From positions 20,042,501-20,106,500 of the forward strand of contig NC_079879.1 of the NCBI RefSeq assembly GCF_029227915.1: DNA of 64,000 nucleotides, written 5' to 3'. The notes beneath the pieces were generated by a model. The model did not search any database, was not told the DNA's origin, and worked only from the letters and a program-made list of their open reading frames with translations. The stretch comes from Hydractinia symbiolongicarpus (taxonomy: Eukaryota; Cnidaria; Hydrozoa; Anthoathecata; Hydractiniidae). The translations under genes were made by a program, and so were the position numbers. Below, in pieces: positions 35,877 to 49,401 of this stretch. Every line of letters begins with the position of its first letter. Position 1 is the stretch's first letter.

Positions 35877-38800
35877 ATGCTAGGTTCAGTTCTTGGTGCA
35901 GGTAAGTCATTGCTGGTGGGAAAAAAGCTTCCCAAGACTTTGAATGATAGCTTTTTTTATTCTGTCAAAGAGAAAAGCTTTGCCCAGATAAAAAACCTCT
36001 TTTGTTTTCATATTACAAGTAACTATTATTCTTTAAATATTTTTTTAGATGAAAGTCCGGAAATCCTACACAAATTAGAAGACATTGGAAATTATTTTAG
36101 AACCATTTTAGATAATGATTTTTCACAGGTTAGTAACATAAGTGAGTCTTGTAGAGGTGAACTCATAAGGCCTTTTTCCAATGTAGCTTACTAAATTCTA
36201 AAACCTTAGATGACGATTCTTGGCAGGTCTTTCATTTTCACTTTTGATTATACCTTACACAAATGTTCTATCTATTGATTGATGTATTGTTCAAAGTATA
36301 TTTTTCATTGTATCATCATTTTACAGTGCATTGGTACTGCCTAATGATTCTTACCTTGTTGAGGTAATTTGAAGGCTTCACCAGTTTGAATACTATTGTA
36401 TTGGTTACTGAAAGATAAAAACAGAATTAACACAAATTGCAATATCAACATTGCCACCAGTAGCACAATTTCAAAGCCAACACAAGTAAGATATTAAATT
36501 GCAGGCAGCAACTGTTTGCCAATCATTAACAAAAACAAAATGGTAATCACTATATTTAATTATTATAGAGATATTTTGGATGTCTCCAAAACCCCAAGCA
36601 ACTTTTTTCGGGACTCTCTATGTTTTGTGAAGAAGTCAGCTAATTGGTGTTTTCCTTTAACCCACTTGACAATAATCTCAGTTTGTTCCACCATCTGCCT
36701 TAATTAGCTCTGTCAAAACACAATCTCAAATCCTTTGTAACAGTCGTTTTCAAGGTTTTAAATAGTGACTTGTTGTCAATAATACAAGTAATCTTTGGAA
36801 CTTTTGTCAACTTGTAGAATTGCTGTATGACAGTAGTCAAATAAAAACTAGCAAGTGTTTCTGAAGCAATTGGGCTTTCGATTACTGTTTGTAATTTTTT
36901 CGATTGCCAGCAGATTGATATAACCTCAGGTGGTTCGCAAATATGTTAATGCACCTTGTCATGAACCACACTTTAAACTGGCATGGGTTGCATCGGTGTA
37001 GCATGTGATCTCACATTTGCCAATGTGGCAATGGTTATTGAGACATGCCTGCTCTTAATTTTCCGGATAACCTTGTTGGCATCTTTTATATTTTATGAAA
37101 ATTGTTTACACAATTCCCCTATTTTATACAATATTATTAAATCCCTAATATAATATTATTTAATTGTATCTAATTTCTAAACAATATATAATGCTAATTA
37201 CACGATAAAATTATAAAAATGTTCTAAAAGATATAATTTAAAACCAAATATTCAAAGTTGATTACCAAGTAAACCAAAAATATTGACTAAAAAACCAGTT
37301 TGATGTCACAAATACTTGTTTTCTTCATTTAGCTTTCCGTAATTTTTCTTCTAGCTTTCTTTAAAATTTGTTTTAGATACCTTGTATCAACAATGTTTCT
37401 GTGGAAAATATCAAACCAAATTCATTGGTGCGATACAAAGGGATGATACAAGACATGTTTGATCCAGAATTTTACTTAGGAAAATATGAAGTTGTAAATA
37501 AAACCAAAAACGAAAAGGTATGGTTCGTATCTTAGGCCTTTTATTTAGTAATTACAGTTAAATATATAACCATTAATAACATTAATAATCATAAATTTTG
37601 TGTTTCATATTTAGGAAGAAAGACTTGGCTGTTACACTGATTGTCATGGCCTAGCGGTAAATTTGTTTCTTTCAATATATTCATTTTTTATAGTTTTTTT
37701 TTTCTGCTCTTCACAATTTTTCTTGAAACAGAAACGTTAACAGCTACATTGTTTAAGAGTAAAGAGAAAATTCCTTTGTTTGAGTAACAATTGAAACTCA
37801 TTGAAACTCATTGCTTTTAACAAGATGCAGATGCATCTTGCTATTAAAAAATTCACTACTATGAAGCATCTGTGATAGAAATACTTTATTCTGCAATTTC
37901 TGTTAAAAAGAACCTATAATTTAAAGTAGAAAATCATCCTATTGAAAAGATCTGCTTTTTGTATTCTGCATTCATTGGACATCAGATTAATCTTTTTTAA
38001 AAAATCTTCGTCAAAATAAATTAGAGCACCCAAATTGGGCCCAAGGCCGATTTTTAAAAAAAAATATTTTGCTGAAGAAATGTTTTCTAATAACAGGAAA
38101 TACAGCCTGTCATTCATTGTGGGGCCACACTGTAGGAAAGGATATATTGATATGCTCTTTTTTGTGATCTGCTTTTGTTGGAGATAATATAGACATAGAA
38201 AACTTAAAAACTAATGATTTGTCCAAAGGCATATTCAGCTCAAAACTTCACAAAAAGAAAATTAAAATCGAATTTTAACAGCAAGTACTAACACATAGTA
38301 TCTATATTTTGGAACTAATATACAGCCTGTTTTTTTTTTTTTTTTTGGTGTTTTTTTTAAGTATTTTTTTAAAAAAACAAATGCGTATGTGATGACTTAC
38401 AAAGCCTCAATGACAGTTACGACAGGAAGATCCCAAATATAACTGTCACATATAGAAATTATATCAATTTAATTAATATTATTGGCTGGGGTGTAGCTAG
38501 CAAATCTGTAAATGGCTTTTCACTTACAACATAAACTTTACTTTCAATAACTGGCGAATGGCTATCTTAGCTACACTTGGGAATGGCTAGTACAAATATT
38601 ACAAAGCAGAATCAGTGCCATAAATCAGTTGATAAGTCCTAGATTTTCAAAAGTCATCGGAAAACCTATTAAGTAAAGGATGCAAATTGTAATTAAAACA
38701 AACACAGGTTTTTTTTTAATATAAAATGCATCAAAATACAGTTTCAATTAAAAAGTGTAATGGCTTAATCAGTTAAGGTGCATTTGGAGAGCAAGTAATT

Positions 38801-41800
38801 GTGGGTTCGAATTGGTGGTGATTTTCTATAAAAAAACTTTCTGTAACAAAGCCTGTTAATGACATAGAAATTGACCATTTGGGACATAGATAGTTACACG
38901 TTGAGAACCACTATCCTCTTCTTTTTCATTCTTTTTGCATCTCTATAATAGCCATATTTTGTTCATAATGGTAACCTACTTTGTGCTAAGGACGAGGGGC
39001 AAAAATCTTATGATCAGAATTTGTACGACTGCTAAACCAGAATGAAATTAGCTGATCTCAAAAGTCTGGTCAAATCAAACTAGCTGATCTCAAAAGCCTG
39101 CTTAGATTCGTTGATTTACAGAGAACTAGCAGAATAATGTCATCTAGGGAAATGATTTTTGCCAGCAGACTTAACTAATCTGGATGCATTTTAGTGCCAT
39201 GGTATCCTAGGGACTATTTGCATGAAACAATTTTTTTCAATGTGACTTACAAAGAAAAGCAACTATGATAGGTCTTAATTTCACATTTTTGTTTCAGGAT
39301 GAAGAAATTGATTTTAATTCTATGAAAAATATAACATTAGAACGACAAACATACTACTGTGTTCCTGTTCCTGGTGAAAACGAATGGATAAAAAACGTAT
39401 CTTTATCCCATTGTTTACATAATATATAATTTCATCTGTTCAAACCCATATTGTCTTGTCTACCCATGTTGTCCGGCTCACCAGGGTAACTCATCAACAC
39501 ATAGCTAGATATAGCTACAACTACCTAATTCCTACACGTCTAAAACTGATTTTTGTGTTCTCTCTGATCATTTTCAGTCATTAAGTTCTCCATACAAAAC
39601 TCAATCTAAATTAAACCTGAAAAGGATTAAGAGTTAAAAAGCAGTTTAACTGACCAAGTCAAATAAACTGGAGAAAATCACACAGCGCAAAATTAGATGT
39701 GTACCCACATTGACAAAAAAAACTGCCCATGTTGTCTTTTTTCCACAGTTCAAAATATCAGACAACATAGGTCGACAGATGGCACACATCAAAATATTTC
39801 TTAATAGGATTCTATGTTAACAGAGAAATACTTTTGTAATCCTTAATTGGGTACATAGATGTACTCTAACAAGATAAAAGAGAAGGAGAAGACATTTATG
39901 TCTGGTTCTGTTAATAAGCGTTCACTTGAACATGATTGTGAAGATGATATGCCCATGGATCAAGACCCAACTCATGCGGAACAAAAAGAACTTGGTATGT
40001 TCTCTATAATTTAACGAGTGCACCTATTGGTAAAGCTACAAAAATCATATAATATCTGCTACTGAATTTTAGTGGTTCTAATACTAAACATAGTCAAAAT
40101 TGCTTGACATTTATCTTCTTTTATCTACTCATTCAATACCACACCATAGTATTAATTTTTATATAACACATTTTATTTACTTTTAGTGTCTGGTAAAAAA
40201 CTTAAAGAAGCCGAATGTACAGAGAAATTAGGTATATTTTCTTAATAAAGTGATTAAAATGAGTATATGAATAAATGAGTGAGTAAATTAAGGAACGAAA
40301 ATTGAGTATTGCATGAATGAATGATCAGAATCTGTCATATTTTTTAGGTTTAAAAAATACAAATTATTCATCATCGTCGTCGTCATCAAACAACACAAAC
40401 AAAACTGATTTTGTGAAAAATTTTCCATTACCTTGTGAAGACGAACCTCCATGTTTCATCAAGGTATTGTAGTTATCTTTATATTTATATATACATTTTA
40501 GGCAGATATTTTGCATCATTTAAATTTATACTTTAAACAGAATTTACTTTTCTAATGGTTGAATAATTATAAGCTATAGTATGAAAGTAGAGCATTACAA
40601 TCTATCTATCTACACAAGGACATCTAAAATTGAGTAACATGAACATTTGTTGGAAACCCATATATTTTCCAAATGTAATACATGTTGTGTTAAGGCAGGG
40701 GAAATGTGTTGTTGGTCCAAAGAGATGCTAAAAATGTGTCTGGTTAAAGAAAACTAAGCTCCACTGTGAAAGAATTGTTTTAAAACAAAGTTAAAGAAAC
40801 ACCTATCCAAAGTTTAATCTGAATAAAGTATTTTTTTCTCAATTCAATAGTCTATGACGTGTCTTGTTGTGTACCAGAACTCAGAAAGAAATCAAATTCA
40901 ACATAGGAGTAAATTGTTTTATTTTTGTCATCATTGTTTATCATGAAGAAAAACCCTGAAAGTTTTCAAAAACAAATTAAATATTTTTAAATACTTGCAA
41001 CATTAAGCAACTAGTACACCAAAATTTTCATCTCATAAACTTTAAGGATTACATATTAAAAAGGTTTGAAACAGTAAGTGGTCACGAATAACATTGTAAG
41101 CATAAACTCACTTTCAGATCAACCAATTAAATTCGCAAAGAGAAGAAAACGTGTTCAGAGAAAGATTTTGTCTACACTTTAACATTATAAACATTTTTTA
41201 TTTCTTTATCATTTTTTTAGATGTACAGTAATAGTAATGAACTGAAGTTGAATGATGTTGTCGATTTTATATGCATTTTATCAGTTGATCCCATCTTTGC
41301 TTCTTCTTCAATGAGGTTTGTATTTTAATTTTAAAAAAAACCTGCATGATAGCTTCCCATTGCTATAAAACTTCAAAACAATAAGTGCTTCAATCATTTT
41401 TACCAATTAAACTATTTTTATTTGCTTTGCATGAATATAGCAGCTCCTTCAATTTAGCATCTCTTTTGAAGTCGTTAACTGAAAAAAATCCTCACCAATA
41501 GACACCCCTCAATGTTTCTAATAGGGTTTTCAAATAATTTTAAGGAGTATAAATTAATCATTTTTTGTTTTTAGTAATGAAAATAATGAAGAGATGATTG
41601 CATGGCCAGATCATAACACTGTTGAGGATCAAGCTCACTGTCCACCACCCTCACTAGTACCCAGACTTCATTGTCTGTTCTTTAACAAAGTGGAAAGTTT
41701 AAATCCGCTTATGTTGTCTCGTGGTCCCATCTATGGTAAGTTGTAAAAATTTTCAAATAGCAAATTTAATGGTTTCTTTTTTATTTTTTATTATTAAAAA

Positions 41801-44800
41801 ACCTTTTTCAATGTGACTGAAAATAAAAAAGATTATTAAGTTAATTTTGTAATTTTGTAAAGAAAAATAATTACAACTTGGGATGATAGTAAAAAATTTA
41901 GGCATAACAGAGAGTGATATAAGAGTAATAACTGATTGGCAAAAATAGACTGTGATTCCTTAATAATAGTTGTATTTAGAATCACTTTAAATAAAGCGTT
42001 GTAGGGATATAATTGTTTTTATTGTCATGGCTGAAAATTAAACGATTATTTTTCCTCTAATTATTAATTAAGCAAGTAAGTTTTGAAATTATTTAGTTTT
42101 CCTCTTAACTATTTTTATTATTATTATAGTTGTTAGCTTACGGCCTGAAATCAAGCACTATAGACAATGTGAACAAAAGGTAATAAATCTTCAAAACCCA
42201 TAGTGAAATGTTTGTTGTTTAGATAATGTATCCAGTGAGCTGTCAAAAATACGATCAAGTTTAATACAGTTGTTGACTCAAATCTTTGGTGGAGATGCCA
42301 CCGTAGCTGAATATATTCTATTTTATTTAATTTCCAGTGTGTAAGTTGAAATATTTTTTGTTAACGAGAGAATTATATTGACCGAACAATAAATGAATTT
42401 TTTCATTTTAATGGAAACTTTATATTAGGGAGTAAATGAAATATTGACTTTGTATCAGCTTTGACAGTCACTACCAGTATGGATATTATCAACAACATTT
42501 AGAGACTGGTATACTACTCAAAAGTAACGATTATGATATTTTGTATTTTCATCATCAAAGATAACCTTTTAAAAGATTTTTAAAGGGGACGACTCCAGTA
42601 TTACTCCAGTAATAGTAGTGGCTTAGTGTTACAACATTGTGCTCTAGAACCAGTTCTTTTCATAACCTTTTAGCATAAATATTCAATATAATTTGATTCC
42701 ATTTAGTAAATGTGATGAAAGTATCACATTATTGTTTATAAGAAAACATGGGCACAAGAGTGTGCATTTATATTTTACAAGCCAAAATAATAAGATAAAA
42801 CAGGCATTTAACTTTAATGTTAATTTAGGGGCAGCAGAAGCGATACCTGAAATTTCCTTTTAAAAAACCTTTTTTGCATTATGGAAAGAAAACATATTGG
42901 GTTTTGTGTAGAAGTAAAATATTGCTGTGCATTTCGAACTTGTCTTATTTTCTTTCATCAAAGTTAGTAAGAGAAAATTATTAGTAGATATTAGTAGAGG
43001 TTAAAGTTAGTTAGGGAAAATTATTAGGGATTGAGTTAGTACAGGGAAATTTTAGTCGTTTTCTCTGGTTTTTTATGTCTTAATAAACTATTTATTTTTT
43101 CAGTTATGGACGCTGTGGTACCATGTGTGTGGGGAAGCTAACAATGAACATTATGAAGTGTCCAAGTGGTGAATTCACAGAAAATGTGTACAAATTTATA
43201 GAAATGTTGGTGGAAAAGGTTAGCTGTAGAGATACTAGTTCAACAGATGAAGTGGCGAAAATGTTTTGTTAAATATAACAAACATTGCCTGTAGAAATAA
43301 AAGTTTTCCAGATTTATTTTATTTTTACTTTTTCTTTTTCATAGAGTCATTACTTACCTTTGAAGCTGGAAATTTTAAACAATCTGAAGTTTATTCCAAG
43401 AAAAGATTATGATGCTAATAGATTGGTGACTGGCTTACTTCAGTTACCTTCAGGTATGCGCAATCTTGTTTTGTAATCCTCTGATTTTCATGAATTTCTT
43501 TGTCTAAGATTTCAATTCTAAATAGCTTCAAAATTAGGATTTTTTCTATTTTATATGCATCTAGTCATTTGCCATTCGTGAACTCAACCACCACTACTCT
43601 GCACCATTATCTTTATCACAGGCGGCGACAACTACTGTTTGAGATTTACTTCTCCAATAGAAAGCCACTAACACTTCTAAATTATTGAAGTTTAGCTTGT
43701 GCTATAATTTTCTGATCTAACTTATTTTAGAAAAGAGTATAAGCTTTGGCACACTCTCATTTCTCCAATTAGCTACATAATAAATTTTTCGAATTCTATT
43801 TCTCCAATTGTTTTTTTGGCACACTTTTGTATATGATAAAATTTTCTTCAGGACTTCATATGGTACTTGATGAAACGAAAATGGAAAGTGGAAAGTTGGA
43901 TAGTGATGGTAAATACATTTTTTACAATCCTTTGATTCGTAAGCTCTGCTTCAAGAGTACTTTAAGAAAATCAAATAGGACACAATTTTTCCTGTGAAAT
44001 CGTAGAAAATCCTGTAATTTAAACAAAACATTAAAGATGTCCTGGAATTGTCCTTAAAACTATGAAGGAGATTAAAATCATAGCGTTCAAATTTTGTTGG
44101 GATTAATGGAAGGTCCCAGAAATCAATTTTTTTCATGCACATGTGTGTCTGAAAATGAAGTTTGCATTGTGTAGCCACTCACTGCAACATTATACTTGCA
44201 TAATATTTGTTCTAAAACAATCAAAATGGTTGACAATACTTTCCCATATGTTCAAAAGTTTTATTTAGAAGACCAAAATGACAGAAAAACTACAAATTTC
44301 CACTAGGCATTCCAGAACGCGCTGAGCATGGCGGCTATTGTTCTTTCAGTCCCAAACCCGCTAAAAGCGGTCCGCTCAGCGCGTTTTCAAAGCGCTATCC
44401 TATTGAAATGCTTTAAGGCCACGTGATATAAACAACTTTTTGCCTTGTCATCTTTTTTTTACTTTTTTTAATTAAAGGAGCAACCCAAAATAAAAGAGTT
44501 TCAAGTTTAGTGGGTGAAATACGAAAATACTGAGAAAAAAAGTTGACTGTCATACAATTTCATATCTTGAACGAAAAGATTGAATTCTCCTTTTAGTTTT
44601 CGTTCTTGATACAGTTGTCTTATCCAAAACCTTTTTGCATACTTCTTTGTTTTGTTTTGTTTTTCTTCATTCAACAACAACAATAGTTTCAGAAGATTTA
44701 TTTTCTTAAACAGCAATAATTTTCTACGTCGAACGTTCATGTTTACATATTTTTGTCGTTTAAAAGTTTACGCGCTCTTTCTGCTGCTTTTGACAAGTGG

Positions 44801-47800
44801 AAATCAAAAAATGACATTCGAAGCGGATTTATAAGCGGCTATTGTTTTACGCTCAGCGCATTTTAGACCGTCTAGTGGAAAATCACCTTTAGGTGCAATA
44901 TGCTCTATACCTAATTTGCTGGACGACAATAATATATATGAATTTTCTTTCAAAGATATGAATAAACTAATTCCACAAAATTTAATACCTGCGAAAGCTA
45001 AGATTTCAGGTAAGTTAGTCCAGCTATACACATCACTCACTAACTTCATTCCTAAGAATAAATCGGCTATTTTTTCAGAACGAAAAGTGACAATTTTTGA
45101 CTTTGTTGCTTCAAGCTAACATGGCAAGAAAACTACTAAACAAAAAGGGCAAACCTTAAAGGTCTGCACATCCGATACACACAGAACCCGAGGGTGAAAG
45201 GGTTAATTTAAAACGAGATTTGTAAAATGCTGCAACATTTTTGACTACTAGTGATCACACAAATATTTCTAGATTGCATTGCATGCATGTCGAAGAATGC
45301 TTGTATTCCCAAAATTTTTACTGGGTTTGTGTCCTGAATTATGAAACAATTTTGTCCTGCAATGTCCTACAATTTACATTTTAATTTTTTGTAGTCACCA
45401 TTGTAATCCATGAAATTATTGGTACATATGAAAGGAACGTAAAATTTAGATGTTCCGCTAGTTTTTGCTAACTTTTAAGGTTTTTAATTTTTTGATCTTA
45501 ACTTAGTGTAACACGTATTTAGGACTTTGTATTGGTACGCTTCGTGTTAACCCTATTCGGTCCGGGGTTTTTCGAACATACTATGACCGGGGGGGGGGGC
45601 GGATTCCGCCCCCCCTCAATAACTTTTCATAGGATTGTTCAAATTGAATCAAACTTGGCACACTTATAGTACGTCATAAAAGGAACAAAATGGCGGCAAT
45701 AAATTTTTGCTTGCGTCAGCACATTTTCTGTGACGTCATCGGAAGCTTGAAAATTGTTAAAAATGCCACTATCTGCTTAAAATATAATTACTTTTGTTCT
45801 AGAGCGAATTTTCACATTCTGTTCGAAGTTTCTGAAAGCTAAATAAAATTTTTTTAACATATCTTCCCGTTTTTACATGGATCGAATAAAAAATTGCCAA
45901 AAATTGCCCGAAAATCCGTTTTTTTTCGATTTTCGGGTAAAATCCGAAAAAATCAGGAAATCGGATTAGTCACGTGTCAAAATTATTCGAAATGATTCTT
46001 CTTGATGAAACAAAGTTGTGTTGCAAGTTTCAAGTTCTAAGGATAATCCTAACAGGAGTTATTATATTTTCCCCATTATAAGGATTTCATAGAGATTTTA
46101 GGGGTAGTTTCGAGTAATGGCCAATATCAAAGTCTCTGAAAGGTATGGGACCTAAAAATTTAGCATGCAGGTGTCTAATAGATAAATGTTGAAACTCAGT
46201 AAGTATCATAGCCATATAAGAAAGCAATCAGGAGTTATTAAAAAAAAACCGTCAGGGGGGGCGGAATCCGCCCCCCCCCCCCCGGACCGAATAGGGTTAA
46301 ACTATAGCAAGGAGTCAAAATTGGTTGTCTATGTGTTTTCCATTTTTTTGTGGTTTAGGTGTCCACAACTTGACAGCAATTGGAAATGTTATGCAATGGC
46401 AAAAAGTTGAATATGATTTTAAATTTAACAAAGTGGATATCGACACGAATTTGGTATGTATACGCATCTCTTGTAGTTTTTTTTATTTTTTTATTTGTTT
46501 ATTAATTTATTGAGACACTAGTTATGCTTTATCTTTAAAAGATGAAATGAAATTTATTGATGAAAATTTAAACGGAAAAATAACTGTGTTGATCATCAGA
46601 AGTTGTTTTAATTTGAAAGATTGGATTTAAGGTGCCTGAAAGATTTAATCGAAAATTAAATAAAAATGTCTTCTTGTATTGCAGCACCTATCTTTTGAAT
46701 CATTGTTACTTCAGACTCCAATGTCCACTTTTAGAATGTTGATCACAATTGTACCATGTTCTGTTGTTTTTTTGCTATTTAGAACGTGTTAGTGATGTCT
46801 GAAGGCAAGTCAATTCTAACAGTAAGCTGAAAATTGCTTTTTATCTTGCTGAAAATATACATTACTGTGTATACTGTACACTAAGAATGCACTTAATTTT
46901 GTTTGTACTGTATTTATACAGATTATTATTATTAAATTCATAGATTCTTTCCAACCATATTCTTCTCTTATATCAATTGTAAACAAAACTTCTATTTTTT
47001 TTTAAATAATTTATTTACTGTGGTGTGTTATTCATGTTTTTACCTACCAATATGCGTACGCATGTCCATTGTTCTTAAAGCAAAATGAACACATTATGTC
47101 ACACGAAAATTGTCTACGGGGTAGTTCTTTGCCACTAAAAGGTGTGAACCAACATTCATGGCTATATGCTACTAATAAAAAATGAAAATTGAGGGATTCT
47201 TATTGACTACTTTTTTAGTGCGATTGCCAACTACCGATAGTGTCTGATGACTTGAACGCAGACCAAGTAGAACGTGTAATATCTTCATTAGCACCAAAGC
47301 TGCTTGAAAAAATGAGATTGTATTTATCAATTGTCAGCTCCATGGAATACAATCTTACAGATGAGATACAGAAGGTAACTTAAAAACCATGCTATAGTTT
47401 TAATTAAATATGTAAATAAACTTACTTAATAAGCTTTAAAAAAGGGGTCGTATATAAACTCTACAGACGATATGTTTTCATTGAGCACTATCACTGTGGT
47501 GATAATAAAAAGTTACACACAGGACAGGATGTTCACTAGTTAAAAGAAGCTGCCAGATGGTCCATCAGCGTGCTTAAGTTCACATTTTTGTCTTCGTTTT
47601 AACTAGTATTTAAAGTAACCTGAGAATATGTACCATCAATATGTTTTCTTGGAAGTTTTTTGTTCATTGAAATTCCTTCTCTTTACTTTCTTCTATCAGA
47701 ATGTTTTCGGTTCAATTAGGTATTTCAAGAAAAATCTTTTTAAAATGTACCTACAGTGAAAAAATTTTAGGAAAATCTAACAACCTGAAGAAAAACTTGA

Positions 47801-48956
47801 TGATTTTTGCTTTAGTGATTATTATTAAAATTGTTTACCCAGGATGGCCTTTCCAGTTTCTATTGGTACTACTATTAACTAGGGTCCTGGTGCATTAAAG
47901 CTCCTATTTGAGCTACGAAAATCGTGCGAATACAGCAATCGCTCGACTAGACAACCACCTAAGATATCAATACTATTCTCATGCTTAATGCTAAGCAGAA
48001 AGGATAGATTCAGACTTTTATAGTCTCTGGCATGACTTAGCCAGGGTTTTAAACCTCCCGAGTGGAAGCGAACGCTGTACCACTAGGTTACCAGTCTATA
48101 TTTTTTGTGGTACCCATTAAGAATTATTGAAACATAAAAAAAGTTCTTTTTTTGTTATATTTTTCATGTAAATGTGTAAATAAGTATATATAGTTTTACA
48201 TATAACTACTCTCATCTGTTAAAAGAAGCATGCTGTATTTCACCTCCCTAAGATTTCACATTTTTATCTTCGTTTAGGCACTTGAGGACGATTTTGTCGA
48301 AATGCGAAAGGATGATTCCAAATCAATAAATGCTGATTCGTTTTATCTTCTCCTAACTACAGCAAGGTACAATTTTTTTTTACTTAGAAAGTTTGAAATG
48401 GCCCTAATTCTAGAGTTTTTTTTATCAATCCAGACACTTTGGTTTCAATTTGAAACGCACTGGGTCCATAAAATCGAGTTCTAAACATTTGTAATTTCTT
48501 AATTTTATCCTGACTGCATGTAAACTGGGACTTGGAGAACTAAGTCCTGTTTTTTTTTTTAATTTTAAATTATGAACGTTTGAAAGTAGATGTGCGAATA
48601 TTAAGAAATCGAAATTATAAATAGTGAGTAAATAAGTTTTGCTTGTTCGATCTGACTAGTGCTGTGCTTTCATTACTTTTCCACGTGTAAATGGTGCTAT
48701 TTTTTCTGTCATAACACCGTGAAAGCGATTAACAATTAAAGAACTTTACCATTCTTTATGTTCAACATGCAATAATTTTTACTTTGTAGATCATTTTCTT
48801 TTGAAGTTCTTACTAAAAAATGCTAGCAAACCATCACCCAAAATAACTATGATTTTCAGATACATGGCTTTAAGTTACGGACAGAGCACGCTCTCCTCCT
48901 CACTGTGGATTCGGACCAAAGAACTGGACGCTGAAAGAAGGAAAAGAATCTCATAA
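35877..48956 (+). CDS. MCMBP: MCM-binding protein (MCMBP), 19 exons
   Basis: Binds MCM2-7 subunits and supports MCM assembly, turnover and release from chromatin. Exons: 35877-35901, 36049-36128, 37377-37517, 37615-37656, 39298-39396, 39859-39994, 40187-40231, 40348-40463, 41221-41315, 41575-41735, 42223-42340, 43104-43218, 43345-43453, 43852-43908, 46359-46453, 46783-46821, 47219-47374, 48278-48366, 48860-48956. All phases agree; product 604 aa (human 642). Family landmarks: [16 protein letters not shown] (exon 3), [17 protein letters not shown] (5), LSVDPIF (9), [10 protein letters not shown] (10), [12 protein letters not shown] (13), [16 protein letters not shown] (15), [11 protein letters not shown] (18). 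Exon 1 is only 25 nt; MLGSVLGA matches the PLGIVQG stretch near the human N-terminus. Exon 8 adds a Ser run. Intron 14 is 2.45 kb and carries two transposable elements. Confidence 0.95.
38755..38990 (+). mobile_element. tRNA-derived SINE candidate in MCMBP intron 4
   Basis: A box-A-like TGGCTTAATCAGTTAAGG is followed about 30 nt later by a box-B-like GGGTTCGAATT, the spacing of an internal RNA polymerase III promoter. The flanks do not fold into a full tRNA cloverleaf, and a body of about 170 nt follows. The 3' boundary is not determined. Confidence 0.45.
44297..44881. mobile_element. Inverted-repeat element (MITE) in MCMBP intron 14
   Basis: Ends TTTCCACTAG (44297-44306) and CTAGTGGAAA (44872-44881) are exact inverted repeats. 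Similarity continues inward as CGCGCTGAGC on the left and GCTCAGCGCA on the right. 585 bp. The short reading frames inside do not match a transposase. Superfamily uncertain, possibly hAT-like from the CACTAG end; no clear target duplication. Confidence 0.75.
45551..46296 (-). mobile_element. TTAA-flanked MITE (piggyBac-type), copy 2
   Basis: 746 bp with exact TTAA on both sides (45547-45550 and 46297-46300). Termini are CCCTATTCGGTCCGGGG and its reverse complement. The interior is the reverse complement of 34838-35582 across its whole length, including the bases around the dinucleotide-rich middle and both homopolymer runs. It lies in MCMBP intron 14, about 60 bp upstream of exon 15. Confidence 0.94.
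47885..48105 (-). mobile_element. tRNA-derived SINE candidate in MCMBP intron 17
   Basis: On the minus strand, starting near 48105, the sequence reads GGTAACCTAGTGGTACAGCG (box-A-like), then CTCGGGAGGTTTAAAACCC (box-B-like). A non-tRNA body of about 140 nt follows, towards 47885. The order and spacing fit a tRNA-related SINE head. A full cloverleaf is not kept. Confidence 0.5.
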
Positions 48957-49395
48957 GTTTGTGATGTTTAGCGGAGAAGAACACTGACGAACTCCCGCAA
49001 GATGATGTGTGAGTGTAACATCACTGAGTTTTGACACCTATTTTTAGCTAATGACGTATGCACTACCGCCCTGTACATCAATACTGTATATGTTTAAAAA
49101 AATAGTAAGAACGAATTATATTGTATATGTTTTCTTGTTTGTTGTTTTTAAGTCACATGACGTCGAAGAAGAGCAATGATCAGTAGCGTAGCTTTTTACG
49201 TTGACGTGCTGAAAAAAAACATTCCTAGTTTTGTATTCAGTTTTAATGACGTAACTATGAAAAAAAAAAACGCCCAAGGTCTCTGTTTTTGCAGACCTTT
49301 TATTTAGAACACAGGATGAAATTTTTGAAGATTTCACAAAAAGTCAAAAATCAAGAAGCAGGTCATACACTTTTATGAGGAAAATTGTGTTTGCG

Positions 49396-49401
49396 AATAA
49401 A
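49396..49401 (+). promoter_or_regulatory. Candidate polyadenylation signal of MCMBP
   Basis: AATAAA about 440 nt past the MCMBP stop codon, followed within 10 nt by a genomic A run of about 17. The placement fits a 3' end, but the A run could equally be chance or the tail of a retroelement. Confidence 0.4.

Noticed and set aside
35877-36194. 105-aa uninterrupted frame read straight through MCMBP exon 1 and intron 1
   Set aside because: Splicing at 35901/36049 gives the frame that matches MCMBP; the read-through middle is intronic.
44507-45119. Several 60-80 aa frames in MCMBP intron 14
   Set aside because: They fall in or next to a non-coding MITE, overlap on both strands and match no transposase.
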